DNA from: Paramecium tetraurelia
Taxonomy: Eukaryota > Ciliophora > Oligohymenophorea > Peniculida > Parameciidae
Reading direction: 5' to 3'
DNA length: 64,000 nucleotides
Assembly (NCBI RefSeq): GCF_000165425.1
Contig: NW_001799067.1
Coordinates: forward strand, 502,867-566,866
Within the stretch, counting starts at the first letter, position 1. Every line of letters starts with the position of its first letter. The position numbers and the translations under genes are program-made. The notes below the pieces were generated by a model. That model worked only from the letters and a program-made list of their open reading frames with translations. It made no database searches and was not told the origin of the DNA. Below are positions 11,824 to 22,000 of the stretch, one piece after another.

Positions 11824-14442
11824 TCACCTACGACCGTAATGGCCATCTCCAGCATATCCAAATTCATCTTGTTAGGCTAAGATTTTCTAATTCTTTGGAT
11901 TTGGATTATCGACACTTTATTACCTCTTATTCCATTCAGCTAAAGCCTTATGCTTAGTAATCGGATTTTCTCTATCATAATCAGTATCAAAGTTTGCACT
12001 TCCTTCAGCGTATGGTTTTATCTAGATAAGTAAATTTATGTACTTCCTCATTGTTTTCTACTGGAAAAAGATATTCAGATATATCTTCCATAGGTAATTG
12101 TTAATATAAAACTGCTAAAATAATAAGTAGAATATCTATTTTGCTAACTTCTTTGAAAAAAGTGTATGTCATGATCATTTCTCCAAAAGCGCACCATGCA
12201 ATAATATATTCTAACATTTCAATCATTTCTAAAATCAATCAAAATGCATACCTGTAGAGAGCTATATGCTTATAGATTCCTTAACTGTCCTTCTTCTAAG
12301 GATGTTATAATAATCTACAAAATAATAGATCAGAATTCCGAATGCACTAAATAAGGTGCCTAATGGTATTGCAGTACCGTACATAAATGTAAACCACATA
12401 GTTTTCATAACATCCGAATATCGTTTAGCAGAAAGATAGTCTGGTTCTTCCATTAATTTGTTGGCTTCTTATTAAGTTAAAAGTGCTTTATCACCTTTTG
12501 ACATGATATACTTTCTCCATATGTTCTTACATAGGCTCCATGGATCAACGCACCAAATAAATGGAGGAAATATTGCATTAAGTACAAAGATTTAGCTTTC
12601 ATTTTAGATGAACCCTCCTGCTCCTTTGACATTCTTTAATATAACGATATCCACTAAAAAACTAATAATGGCTGCATTCAAAAACAACGCTAATGCATAC
12701 TTATAAACGAAAGATATTTAGAATTTCGTTTTGTTTGATATTTTTTCATCATCAACAATATAATGAACAATTTTAGCCACTCCAAATTTATTGAACAATA
12801 CGATAGTCATTGAAATACTAAATGACATTATATTTATTTTTCTTTTAGTATCTTCATCCAATTTTCCTTTCAATTCTTCTTCATGAGCTTCATCGCCCAG
12901 TAAAGCTAATCGATGAGATATTAAATATATAATAAAAAAGGCGGCACTTTCAAATAAAATGTAATATACCCATGCTCTCAGCCTTTTAAATATCTTCTCA
13001 CTAGTAGTAATATGAATGAATTCCCAATCGACATCATTTGGTTCAGGTGCTTGTTCTAAAAATAGTTTCTATCCCTTCCACTATAAATCATTGTTTGTGA
13101 GACTCTTTAATTGGCCTCTATTTATGTGAGATTTCATTCTTTCCCATTAGGTATGAGGATTATCCTACAAAACTACTTGTTTCATAGATTCATCATCAAA
13201 AGATATGAAGGCTATTCCTGCAAAGTTTGTGTTATGAGTTTCATACTCCTCTTCGATTTTATGGATTTGATGTTCTAAGTGTTCAATTTCTTCATCTATC
13301 TTTTTAACGCTTTCATGATGAAAGTCAAAATTAGACTTTTTTATGGCATCCTTCTTTGATTACAATAACTAATCCAGTTTCTTTTCGAGTTCAATTATTT
13401 CTTCTATATCATAAACTAAAACTACTTTTCTAACTATAATTTATTTAGTTGAATCCAAAACCGAGTAATTTTCAAATATATTTTTTAGTTCGTATTTATA
13501 ATCCACATTCAGTCCTGTGGGAATATTCTTAACACATATGGTGTAATCTGCAGGAGTCAACTGCTCTTCATCAATAGTAGTATCGATTTATCTTTGGCTT
13601 TTTCTGAAATATATTAGAACAAACATAATTATGAAAATGCTTATGAAATTTAGGAGTTACATCATTTCAAGGGCTTCTCGGTTACTACTTTAAGTGTTAT
13701 TAATTACTCTAATTTGTTTGCCAAAGATAATTGTAGAAAAATGCTGTCTGGACAATATGGTTCCTCTATAAAATGTCCTTCCATCTTTTCTCTTTTTATG
13801 TGACTACAATATGAACCATTATAGTTAGTGTATAAATTGTGCAATTACTTAATCAAAAGCTAGATGAAGAGGATTATTATGCAATATTTCAAGTAATTAT
13901 AAAATAACGTAAAACCTGATCCTAAGAAAGATAAAGACATCGGATCCGAACAATATGGAATATCCTCCCTATCTACTTCGAATCCGCAACATGGACATGT
14001 ATCAACTAATTATTAATAACCCAATTCTACTTTATAATGTTTTCAGAGGATCCTTCTTTTTTTCTTATGCCGTTCGTCTTGATAATGCATGTTTTTTTGC
14101 TATTTCCCAATTACAAGGCATTTACAAAGGGTTATAATGACCCTCATGGTGATCAACGCCTGAATGATGAATGTCATGATCTCCATCCATATGACCATGA
14201 TTCGAATATTGGTGATGAGACTAATCATTGTGAAGATATTAATGTTGAGAAGGCTTTATATTGAATTAAATAGACTTACCTATGATTGTTTTTGCATTTC
14301 AGGTTGTGATTGCTATTGTTACTATTTTGGTATTAAAAACTATTACTTTAGATTAATTTCTTTAACCATGTGTTTCTTAGTCGTTGCAATCATCCTAATC
14401 ATTTGCATGAGGCTAATGCTAATTTTAAGATGATTATTTCAT
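11824..14442 (-). CDS. OSCA/TMEM63/CSC1-like mechanosensitive channel with His-rich N-terminus
   Basis: A multi-pass membrane protein. The order fits the CSC1/OSCA family: first membrane span, long cytosolic loop with a coiled coil (YDIEEIIELEKKLDQLL) and a ferredoxin-like ITICVKNIP-type strand (here YTICVKNIPTGLNVDY), then AFISFDDESMKQVV and APEPNDVDWEFI, the family's loop end, then several membrane spans including MTIVLFNKFGVAKIVHYIV and FGILIYYFVDYYNILRRR (family: LKHLVDRYNLYYAYLP). OSCA/TMEM63 proteins are stretch-gated cation channels. Before the first span lies an unusual Gln/His-rich segment (HHQYSNHGHMDGDHDIHHSG) and a Cys cluster, CPCCGFEVDREDIPYC. At least two introns lie in the first 450 bp. 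The soluble tail ends DEFGYAGDGHYGRR. Family call by motif order; gating type is inference. Confidence 0.8.
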
Positions 14443-14461
14443 TCAATTATGATTAATTTTA

Positions 14462-14824
14462 ATGATGGATATATACTCATATATAAAAGTCTTTCAAAAT
14501 CAATATGCTAAAGTACCCAATTACATTCAGGCAAGTTCGATAACTTGCTTAGAAAAGTATTTGAACAATCAAATTCATTTCTTCATTGGGAAAATGAGTA
14601 ATTAATATTCGTATTTAGAAATCCCAATTAAATATGCTTATAATTATTGTGTTTTAAATATTATTTTGAATTTTATAATTTCTAGGCAAACTTAATATCA
14701 AATTACATCAACAAGTTATATGATTTTTCTTTTGGTAAGAAATAATGTTACTGATAATTGTTATTTTTGTGATTATTATAATAAGCAGGAAGATGTTCCT
14801 AGATGTTCAATTTTCATTTGTTGA
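14462..14824 (+). CDS. Small open frame, 120 residues, unrecognised
   Basis: An uninterrupted ATG-to-TGA frame of 121 codons, starting only 19 bp from the start codon of the divergent OSCA-like gene, leaving almost no room for two promoters. It contains six cysteines (CYFCDYYNKQEDVPRC near the end) and a hydrophobic stretch (VLNIILNFIIS). No family recognised. It could be a real short gene, an upstream exon of the MAP kinase neighbour, or chance. Confidence 0.3.
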
Positions 14825-15191
14825 AATAAAATCAAATATATCAAAATTTTGTTAACTACATAAATAAAATTGAAATCAAATTGACATTAATATTCAGATT
14901 TTCAGATATTAATTTTAGAGTGAAAAATGAAATTTCAAAAGAATTTTTTGAGTACCAACTTTTTAAATACTGCATCTTAACTTATTTAATATGCAGAATC
15001 CAAGTTTGATTGGCAAGAAAGTTTTGGACGATATAATAACTAGTATTAAATTATTAAATAAATAATTATATTAATATTTTATATTTATGTAATAAGAGTT
15101 CAAATTGCCATAAAAGATTATTTAACTTTATGCAAAATATTAGAATAAATCATAGAAAGTGAAAAAATTCCAGCTTCAAGAACATACTTTT

Positions 15192-16539
15192 ATGTTAGAA
15201 GACAATTATTCACCAGTTGAAATCAGTAATAATTAATTTATTGTTCAAAGTCGGAAGTGGTGCATATGGATGTGTTATTTAAGCTGATGATAAAAATGCA
15301 AAGGTCGAGAAGGATAGATAAGTAGCTATTAAGAAAATCGAAAGAGCATTCGAACATAGATTGTATGCAAAAAGAACTCTAAGAGAATTAAAGATTCTCA
15401 GGTTGATGAAACACGAGAATGTATTATCATGAAAGTGATATAGATCGTGGAATTAAAAACTTTGCTTCTTCCAAAATCTAGAGAAGAATTTGAAGATGTT
15501 TATATGGTTACTGAATTATTGGAAACAGACTTGGCCCAAGTGATAAAAAGCGATTAGGTATTGACAGATGAACATATCCAATTATTCTTATATTAAATCC
15601 TAAGAGGGCTCAAATATTTACATACTGCAGGAATATTGCATAGAGATTTAGTAATTATATGTGAAATCAATTTAGAAACCTAGAAATTTATTGTTAAACA
15701 GGAATTGCGATTTAAAGATCTGCGATTTTGGATTGGGTAGAGCAATGGCTGATCCATCCTCATCAAACAATGCAAACATTATGACTTATTATGTTGAGAC
15801 TAGATGGTATAGAGCACCAGAATTGTTGGTGAGTTTCAAGAATTATACTCCTGCAGTTGATATATGGTCAGTCGGATGCATCTTGGCAGAATTGCTATTG
15901 AGAAAACCCTTTTTAAGGGGAGATTCCAGTATTGTTATTTTAAATAAATAAAGCTAAAAGATAAGTCAAGTTAATATTTGAATTGTTGGGAACACCGAAT
16001 GAGGCTTACATATAATCATTCTAAGACGAAAAAGTTTAAAATAATTTGAGAAAAGTCATTAAAGAAACAGGACCCAAATAAGGTATTCCATTGGAATAAT
16101 TATTCAAAAATGCTTCTAAAAATGGTATAATGTACAATCATTTCTGAAGCTTTGGATTTATTAAGGAAGCTGTTGACATTTGATTACAGATAAAGAATCA
16201 CAGTTCAGCAAGCCTTAGAACATCCATATTTAGCTCAATTGCACTTTGAAGCCGATGAGCCAAGTGCTTAACTTGTTAATTAATTAGAATTCGAATTTGA
16301 AAAGTATGAAATGACAAGGGAATAGATTAAAGGTGCATTTATAGATTTAAAATAGATCTTCTTTATGAGGAAATATTATTATATCATTTTCCTGAATTCT
16401 AAACATCTTATGAAGCTAAAAAGAAATCTGGATAGAGTTTGATATCACATGTAGTAAATAATGAGAACGCTAAAATTGTAAATAACTTATTTAATTAAAG
16501 TTTGATCCCACAGCTGATGATGATTTAGATAGGGATTGA
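15192..16539 (+). CDS. MAP kinase (ERK type) with TYY activation loop
   Basis: 392 residues after removing seven introns (15226-15250, 15421-15443, 15651-15675, 15929-15953, 16125-16149, 16333-16355, 16478-16500), which together keep the frame from end to end. Domains: Gly loop [15 protein letters not shown] (beta-3 Lys), [33 protein letters not shown] and [13 protein letters not shown], then the MAPK-typical C-lobe ([31 protein letters not shown]). The dual-phosphorylation site, TEY in ERKs, reads Thr-Tyr-Tyr at 15784-15792 ([14 protein letters not shown]). The tail ends [12 protein letters not shown]. An in-frame ATG at 15087 would add 35 residues; the inner start is chosen conservatively. 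Four of the seven introns end AAG. Confidence 0.9.
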
Positions 16540-17226
16540 ATATAATATTATGATAAATTCAATAGTATCTTATTATTATATCTTGAAAAATATTCTATTA
16601 ACAATTAAGTCTTTGATAATAAATCAATGTATGAAATCTATTTACATTTTACATATCAGTTTCATTAGTAGCAATATCTTGATTATTTATTATTATTAAG
16701 TAACTCTTATTTCTTATTTGATATCACATCAACTTTTGAGTCTTATTGAAACTATAAGTTAATATTTTATTATCAAACTTAAAAAGATGTAGAAGTAAAA
16801 TCTAAATCTTTAAATTAGACACCTCTTCCCAAAAGGAATTCATATTGTTTAAATAGTCATTAAGCAGATAAGTTTAAGCTCATATCATTCTGGTTTACAT
16901 TGGATTTAAATGGATCCATATTTCGATTAGTTAATTCGACTTACTTAAATAAGATAAAATGAAAATTTACTCATGATTAGTTCGTTATCATCTATTTTTA
17001 ATGATAAATCAAATAAGACAATATTTAGGATCAACTATAAAAATGAGATCATCATTTTTAATATATCACTTCTATTTACTGTCTAATTGTCCATCTAATA
17101 TATTAGCAATGAATAAGGATATTCCATTCCATACGTTGAATTATAATTCTTCTTATATTCTTTTTAATCTATCTTGTATTCCAGTTATTTTTTTCAAATA
17201 ATATTAATTATTCATTAATTATTTTT
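16540..17226. other. Intergenic region with an unexplained long open frame
   Basis: About 690 bp between the MAP kinase stop and the p28 start. On the plus strand one frame lacks TGA from before 16540 to about 17425. It begins with an ATG near 16630, is extremely rich in Ile, Leu, Tyr and Gln, and overlaps the start of p28 in another frame. No domain is recognisable and codon use looks like translated AT-rich spacer. On the minus strand, about 17070-17200 reads as a short helix-like segment. I do not call a gene. Confidence 0.3.
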
Positions 17227-18075
17227 ATGGAAGACTTTGTACCCTCATTAAATAGCTTAGTCAAATATTCAACACCTGTTTTAGTATCTGTAGCTGGAAA
17301 AAACACTGGTAAAATGTAATAATAACAAATAGGCGAAAAAAAAGATGCCTAAGCTAAGCAATAAGTCAGAGTCAATAGTCCTGGAAGAGTACAAATTTAT
17401 AACAAATTATGACAGCAAGAGAAGATGATAACCTAAGAGATTTTATAATAAAATCTACCACCTAAAGAATACAGATTGAAGAATGGACAATTATGGGTGC
17501 AAACTGTTTTATCTACTCCTGCAACCAGAATTGAAGTGGTCTAATTATAACAAGAGTTAGACAAAAGGTTAGTATAGAGAGGAGCCAGAGAAACAGGAAT
17601 TTGCCCAATAAGAGAAGAGTTATACGAATAATGCTTTGATGAATTGATTCGATAGATCACAATTGATTGCAGTTAAAGAGGATTATTATTGGTGAAGTAT
17701 GAATTTAACATTTAACCCTATTTGAGTTCGAAACGAATTCCGAAGTTAATTAAATTCCTACAAAACATTATATGAAAGTTCCATAGCATATGGTATGAGA
17801 AAGATGATTGATGCTGAATAGAAAAGAACAGATAAATCTAATAAAATCATGTTTATGGACAGAGAATGTTAAGAATTGTAGAAAGCTGTGGAGGATTTGG
17901 AATAAAAAATCCAATATACAAAAAAAGTTGAAACTGAGAAATTATAAAAAGTAACTATTTTAAATGTTCTAACTAATAGGAATCTGAAAACCATAAAAAT
18001 GAGATAGAAAAAATTAGAGCCTATAATAACTCCCTTAAAGATGAGTTAGGTAGATTGCTAGAAGGTAGAAGATGA
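17227..18075 (+). CDS. DNALI1: Inner-arm dynein light chain p28 (DNALI1)
   Basis: p28 binds the tails of single-headed inner-arm dyneins. Blocks that match animal and algal p28: LPPKEYRLKNGQLWVQTVLS, TPATRIEVVQLQQELD, RGARETGICPIREELY, CFDELIRQITIDCSQRG, TLYESSIAYGMRKMI and a C-terminal coiled coil ending LLEGRR. Introns: 27 nt after SPGR (ends CAG) and 29 nt near 17949-17977. Between VK and VRNEFRSQLNSYKTLYESS (17690-17735) the frame is restored only by removing 28 nt that start GTATG and end TTTG, not AG. With that removal the protein is 254 residues (human 258). A partner heavy chain of the right class lies 6.7 kb away. Identity is firm. Confidence 0.93.
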
Positions 18076-18079
18076 CTAA

Positions 18080-18130
18080 GATATAATATATATAATAAAC
18101 CGATATATATATATTATATATCACAATGCA
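18080..18130. repeat. AT-dinucleotide-rich tract
   Basis: Runs of TATATA just after the p28 stop, able to fold on themselves (CCGATATATATATATTATATATC). Probably part of the 3' region; no gene is attached to it. From here to about 18440 the DNA is plain AT-rich spacer. Confidence 0.6.
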
Positions 18131-18442
18131 ATATATAATTAACCAAATAATGATTACATCAATTATTTAATTATCCTAAATAATATATCACACGATTCTA
18201 AGTTATAGTTTTAAGAGTTATTTTTAGAAAAGTAAATAATTTTCTTTTGAATACAGATGGATAATTTCTAGTACAGTATTCTATGGAATTATGACTTGAT
18301 TTAAATGAATTTTGTTTTGAACAATGAGGAATAATGGAAATATCTTAGTAATAATTAGAATTAAAATATTTACTTTATTAGGAACAGCTGTTATTTAAAT
18401 TGTGATTAGGGTATTTTGAAATTATAGATAATATATATATCA

Positions 18443-18955
18443 TCAAAGGAACTAAGGGCAAGGGATCTCCTAACATTTAGGACCAGCGATGAAATTACTC
18501 ATTGCATAGGTCTCTTGGTCACTGAATTTTCGTGATTTCTTTCTGCTTTTAGTCTAAGAAATCACTTATATCAGGTCACCATTTAGGACTACCTACAACT
18601 CACCACATGGTTCTTTTCCTTTTGGGCAGTAATATACAGGACTTAGATTTTCTAATCGTTGACTGCTATCAGTCGAACAGTTAGAATCAATATTTAATTC
18701 CTCAATATTAGTAAGTGGGTTCTAAAACGATTAAAAATAGAAATACCTTATATTTCGAAGGTGGAGTGATATAGTATTATGGACGTTCCTTATTTTTTGG
18801 AACAAAGAGACACTTAGAGCTATTGTAAGTCTAAGACTTTTTTAAAACTCGGATTTTGTTACTGCTCACTAGATTATTTTAGGTGTTTACTTACTTTTTC
18901 GATTCTGGGGAAGTCTTTTGTTTTTAAAAAGCTGGTAAGGCCTTTTTTTAAAATT
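18443..18955 (-). CDS. Coding-like frame without a start codon, unrecognised
   Basis: This stretch is less AT-rich than its surroundings and, on the minus strand, reads as protein once a 25-nt GTATT...TTAG intron (near 18725-18750) is removed. It contains ERPQYYITPPSKYK, NIEELNIDSNCSTDSSQRL, YYCPKGKEPCGELQVVLNGD, a basic patch (TKSRKKSRKF) and a C-terminus NFIAGPKCQEIPCPQFL then TGA. There is no ATG on this strand between the upstream gene's stop (19002) and position 18600. In the upstream direction the frame is continuous with that of the HU/EF-hand gene, separated by its TGA. It could be a 3' part of that gene, a gene with an unusual start, or a truncated copy. The Gly-Pro...Pro-x-Pro ending faintly recalls PNRC-type short motifs; that is speculation. 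Confidence 0.45.
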
Positions 18956-19001
18956 TTTATTTAATTAATATTATAATATGGCCAACTGGTCTAATAAATA
19001 T

Positions 19002-22000
19002 TCACTCGTCCTCCCCCTATCTGGGCTAAGTGTCCATTCCATTCAGACGATCTTTGTACACCTCAAGCAAAAATTTGTAATCAATGCGACCGTTTTTCTT
19101 AGACCAGGAGATAAGTTGTGGCCACTGTTCATCTCTGACGACAATCCCTTAGGATCTCAACATTTTATCCATCTCTTATTTGATGCGCTATTTAAATTAC
19201 TAACATAACTTACATCCTCAGTTAATGGAATTTACCCATTTGATGTCAAATGTTTAAAGATTTCCAAAAGGTACTTTCTATTTTTGCCAATTGCATTTAT
19301 AGTTTTATCAAAGTCTTTTGAACTCTCCCAGATACCATTTTCTACATTGTTAAGATACAAAACGTTACCAACATATTAAAGAGCACTTTATTTAGCAGGA
19401 GGCTTTCTGAGAAATGTTTTGAATTTATTGGCAGCATTAATCAATCCATCATCCGTCAACCCTTCAAATTATTATTGAGAAGGTGATCTTTATTTGTTTA
19501 ACCAATTCTTATCAGTTTAGGCCATTAATGACTTCTAAGAGTTTTTCTTAACTCTTATATTAGCACTCAGGGGTCTAAAAATAAGATAAAATTCTAACCT
19601 TTTCTTTTCGTTAGGATTGGAGAACTTTGAAAAAGCATCCATCCATTCAGTCAAATCAAGATGTCCATCCCTTCTCTTATCTATAAATTCAAATAGGTCT
19701 TTGATTATTGCAAAAGGTGGAATGTCTTCGGTAGCTAATCTATATAACATTTCAATCATGTCCTTAAATTTATCAAAGGTAAGAAACCCTGTGTGTTGAG
19801 CATCTATTTATCTGAATGCATCCTTAGGGGACAATAAATAATGATAAATGTGATCGTTGACTTTTTGTAAATGAATACCAGCTCTCTCAAGAATCTTATT
19901 ATCAGCTTATCTAAAATCTAATTTCTTAGAAAACTCCTTCCAGTTGACCATGCTATTTCTATCAGTATCAAGCATAGCAGATAATATATCGACATCCTAA
20001 AAGGTCAACCCCATATTCAAACTTCGAATGACTTATCTGAATTCCAAATTAGTGATGAATCCAGTGTTATCTGAATCGTACTATTTGAATAATTCATTAA
20101 TGTTTTTATTTGAATTTCTCAAGAATCTTCGAATTTTATCTAGTAAGCTGATATTAACTTAATTTCTTTCATCCAAAGGTAATTCAGATAGTCCACTAAC
20201 ATAATACACAATAATACCCTTATGTTGCTGGACGAATGGCCAATTGTTGTGATTGTCCTTCAGGTTGCTCATAGATTTTACCACCTTTCCCGAATATAAG
20301 TGCAAATGCTTGATTACTTAATGAACCATTCTTTTAGATTCTATTCCATAGAATTTCGATATCTCCATCTACAAATCTCTTTGGGAATAATGCTTACAAG
20401 GCCTTATAAAAGCTCTCTTTAGTAATGATGTGGCTGTGTTCCATTTAAAAATAGTGGATTGCATTTTAAATGCTAGAGAAGTAAGTTGATAGTGCATCTT
20501 GGATCTCCTTAATCATCTAGTCTTACCAATTGTATTGAGCAAATGCATTCAACCAATCTGATTCTACCAAGTATCCTTTTTTATGAGAATCAAGATCTGA
20601 AAAAATCTCATAAACTAACTTTTCTGTCAAATCAAATCCTGCCAATACATTTTTTTCATCTAGCCACTTTTTAAATTTCTAGAATACCAATTTCTTACGA
20701 TATCCTGATACAATATCAAAGGATTCCTTCACGTTTGGATAATGTCTGCTAATTATTAAGCCTATCTGTTATCTTGCATTCATCTTCCAATCAAAAGATG
20801 ATCTAGATTCTTGTTATTATTTTGCAGCTAAAGTAGCATTTTATCCAAAGATTTATTTGTTTTTCCCATAAAAGAATCCTTCCTCTACAAATCTTCTAAA
20901 ATCCATCAATGTTATTTTCCCTCTCTTATATTAATCCATTAATTTGAACAATCTATTAATTTTGGCTTCAGTAATCTCTTTCTCTTCTATTTTCAATATG
21001 TCTTTCAAGAATGTCCTTAAATCGGTTTTGTTAATCTAACCATCAAAATCTTTATCAAAAGTTCTGAATGCATCCTCTATAGTAATATTCTCTCTTTGAC
21101 ACCAATTTCTGATCTTAAATAGGATTTCCAACTCCCAATCCCAATCATCTTCTGATAATTAGGGCATCTGCTATATTATTGATTTGCCCATAAACTTTGC
21201 AAAGGTATTTAAATCAATCAAACCGATTCTCTACTTATCCATAAAGGCAAAGAATCCATCCTTAGCAGGTTGACTCAAAGTGGTTATTTTGTCAATATTA
21301 TAAAATTCACTTATTGATAGGAATCCATTATGATCAGTGTCTAGAAATGTGAATAGTTCTTCATAAGACATTCCCTTCCTAGCTAATTTTATTCGTAAGT
21401 CCTTTAGAATTTGATCAAATTTGGCTTCTGGCAATTCTTCAATGGGGAAAAGACTTTTTTATTAATTCATTCCATCTACTAAAGACTAAAACATTTTCTT
21501 TTGCCCCATGGTAACCAAGTCAATAGATTTGGATTAAACACAAGTTTTCTCAATGGCCGATAGGGTATCACCAAATTAAGGTTTGATTTTCATACTTTCA
21601 GCAATTTAATCGATTTGAGATAGATCTTTTCTAATGTTGAAATACGAATATCGTTTAATGAAAATATTCATATCTTCATCACTTACAACTCCATTTGCAT
21701 CAACATCCATTTCTCTACAATATTCTAAGCATTCCTCATGTGGCAATTGTGTGAAGATATTTTTTTCAAGATATTAAGCAGTAGATTCAACATTACATGA
21801 CCCATATCCTGACTTCACTTATTATAAAAATTGTATGACACTAAACTTTTTTTGAGCCAGATACTTGCTTATTTTCTAAGCAAAATCAATGAGGTCTTTG
21901 GCAGTATCTTTTTAATCCATTTGTTTATTGACATCCATTATCATCTAAATGAAATCATAGTAATTTATCAGAGACTCTCTATTCTTTGGAAGGTATCGAA

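Noticed and set aside
18440-18955. Structured non-coding RNA: several strong hairpins (for example GCGATGA/TCATTGC at 18487 and GTGATTTCT/AGAAATCAC at 18532) and box C/D-like words
   Set aside because: The minus strand reads as a continuous, well-composed protein through the same bases with a proper intron, which explains the lower AT content better; the box spacing fits no snoRNA or SRP/RNase P pattern.
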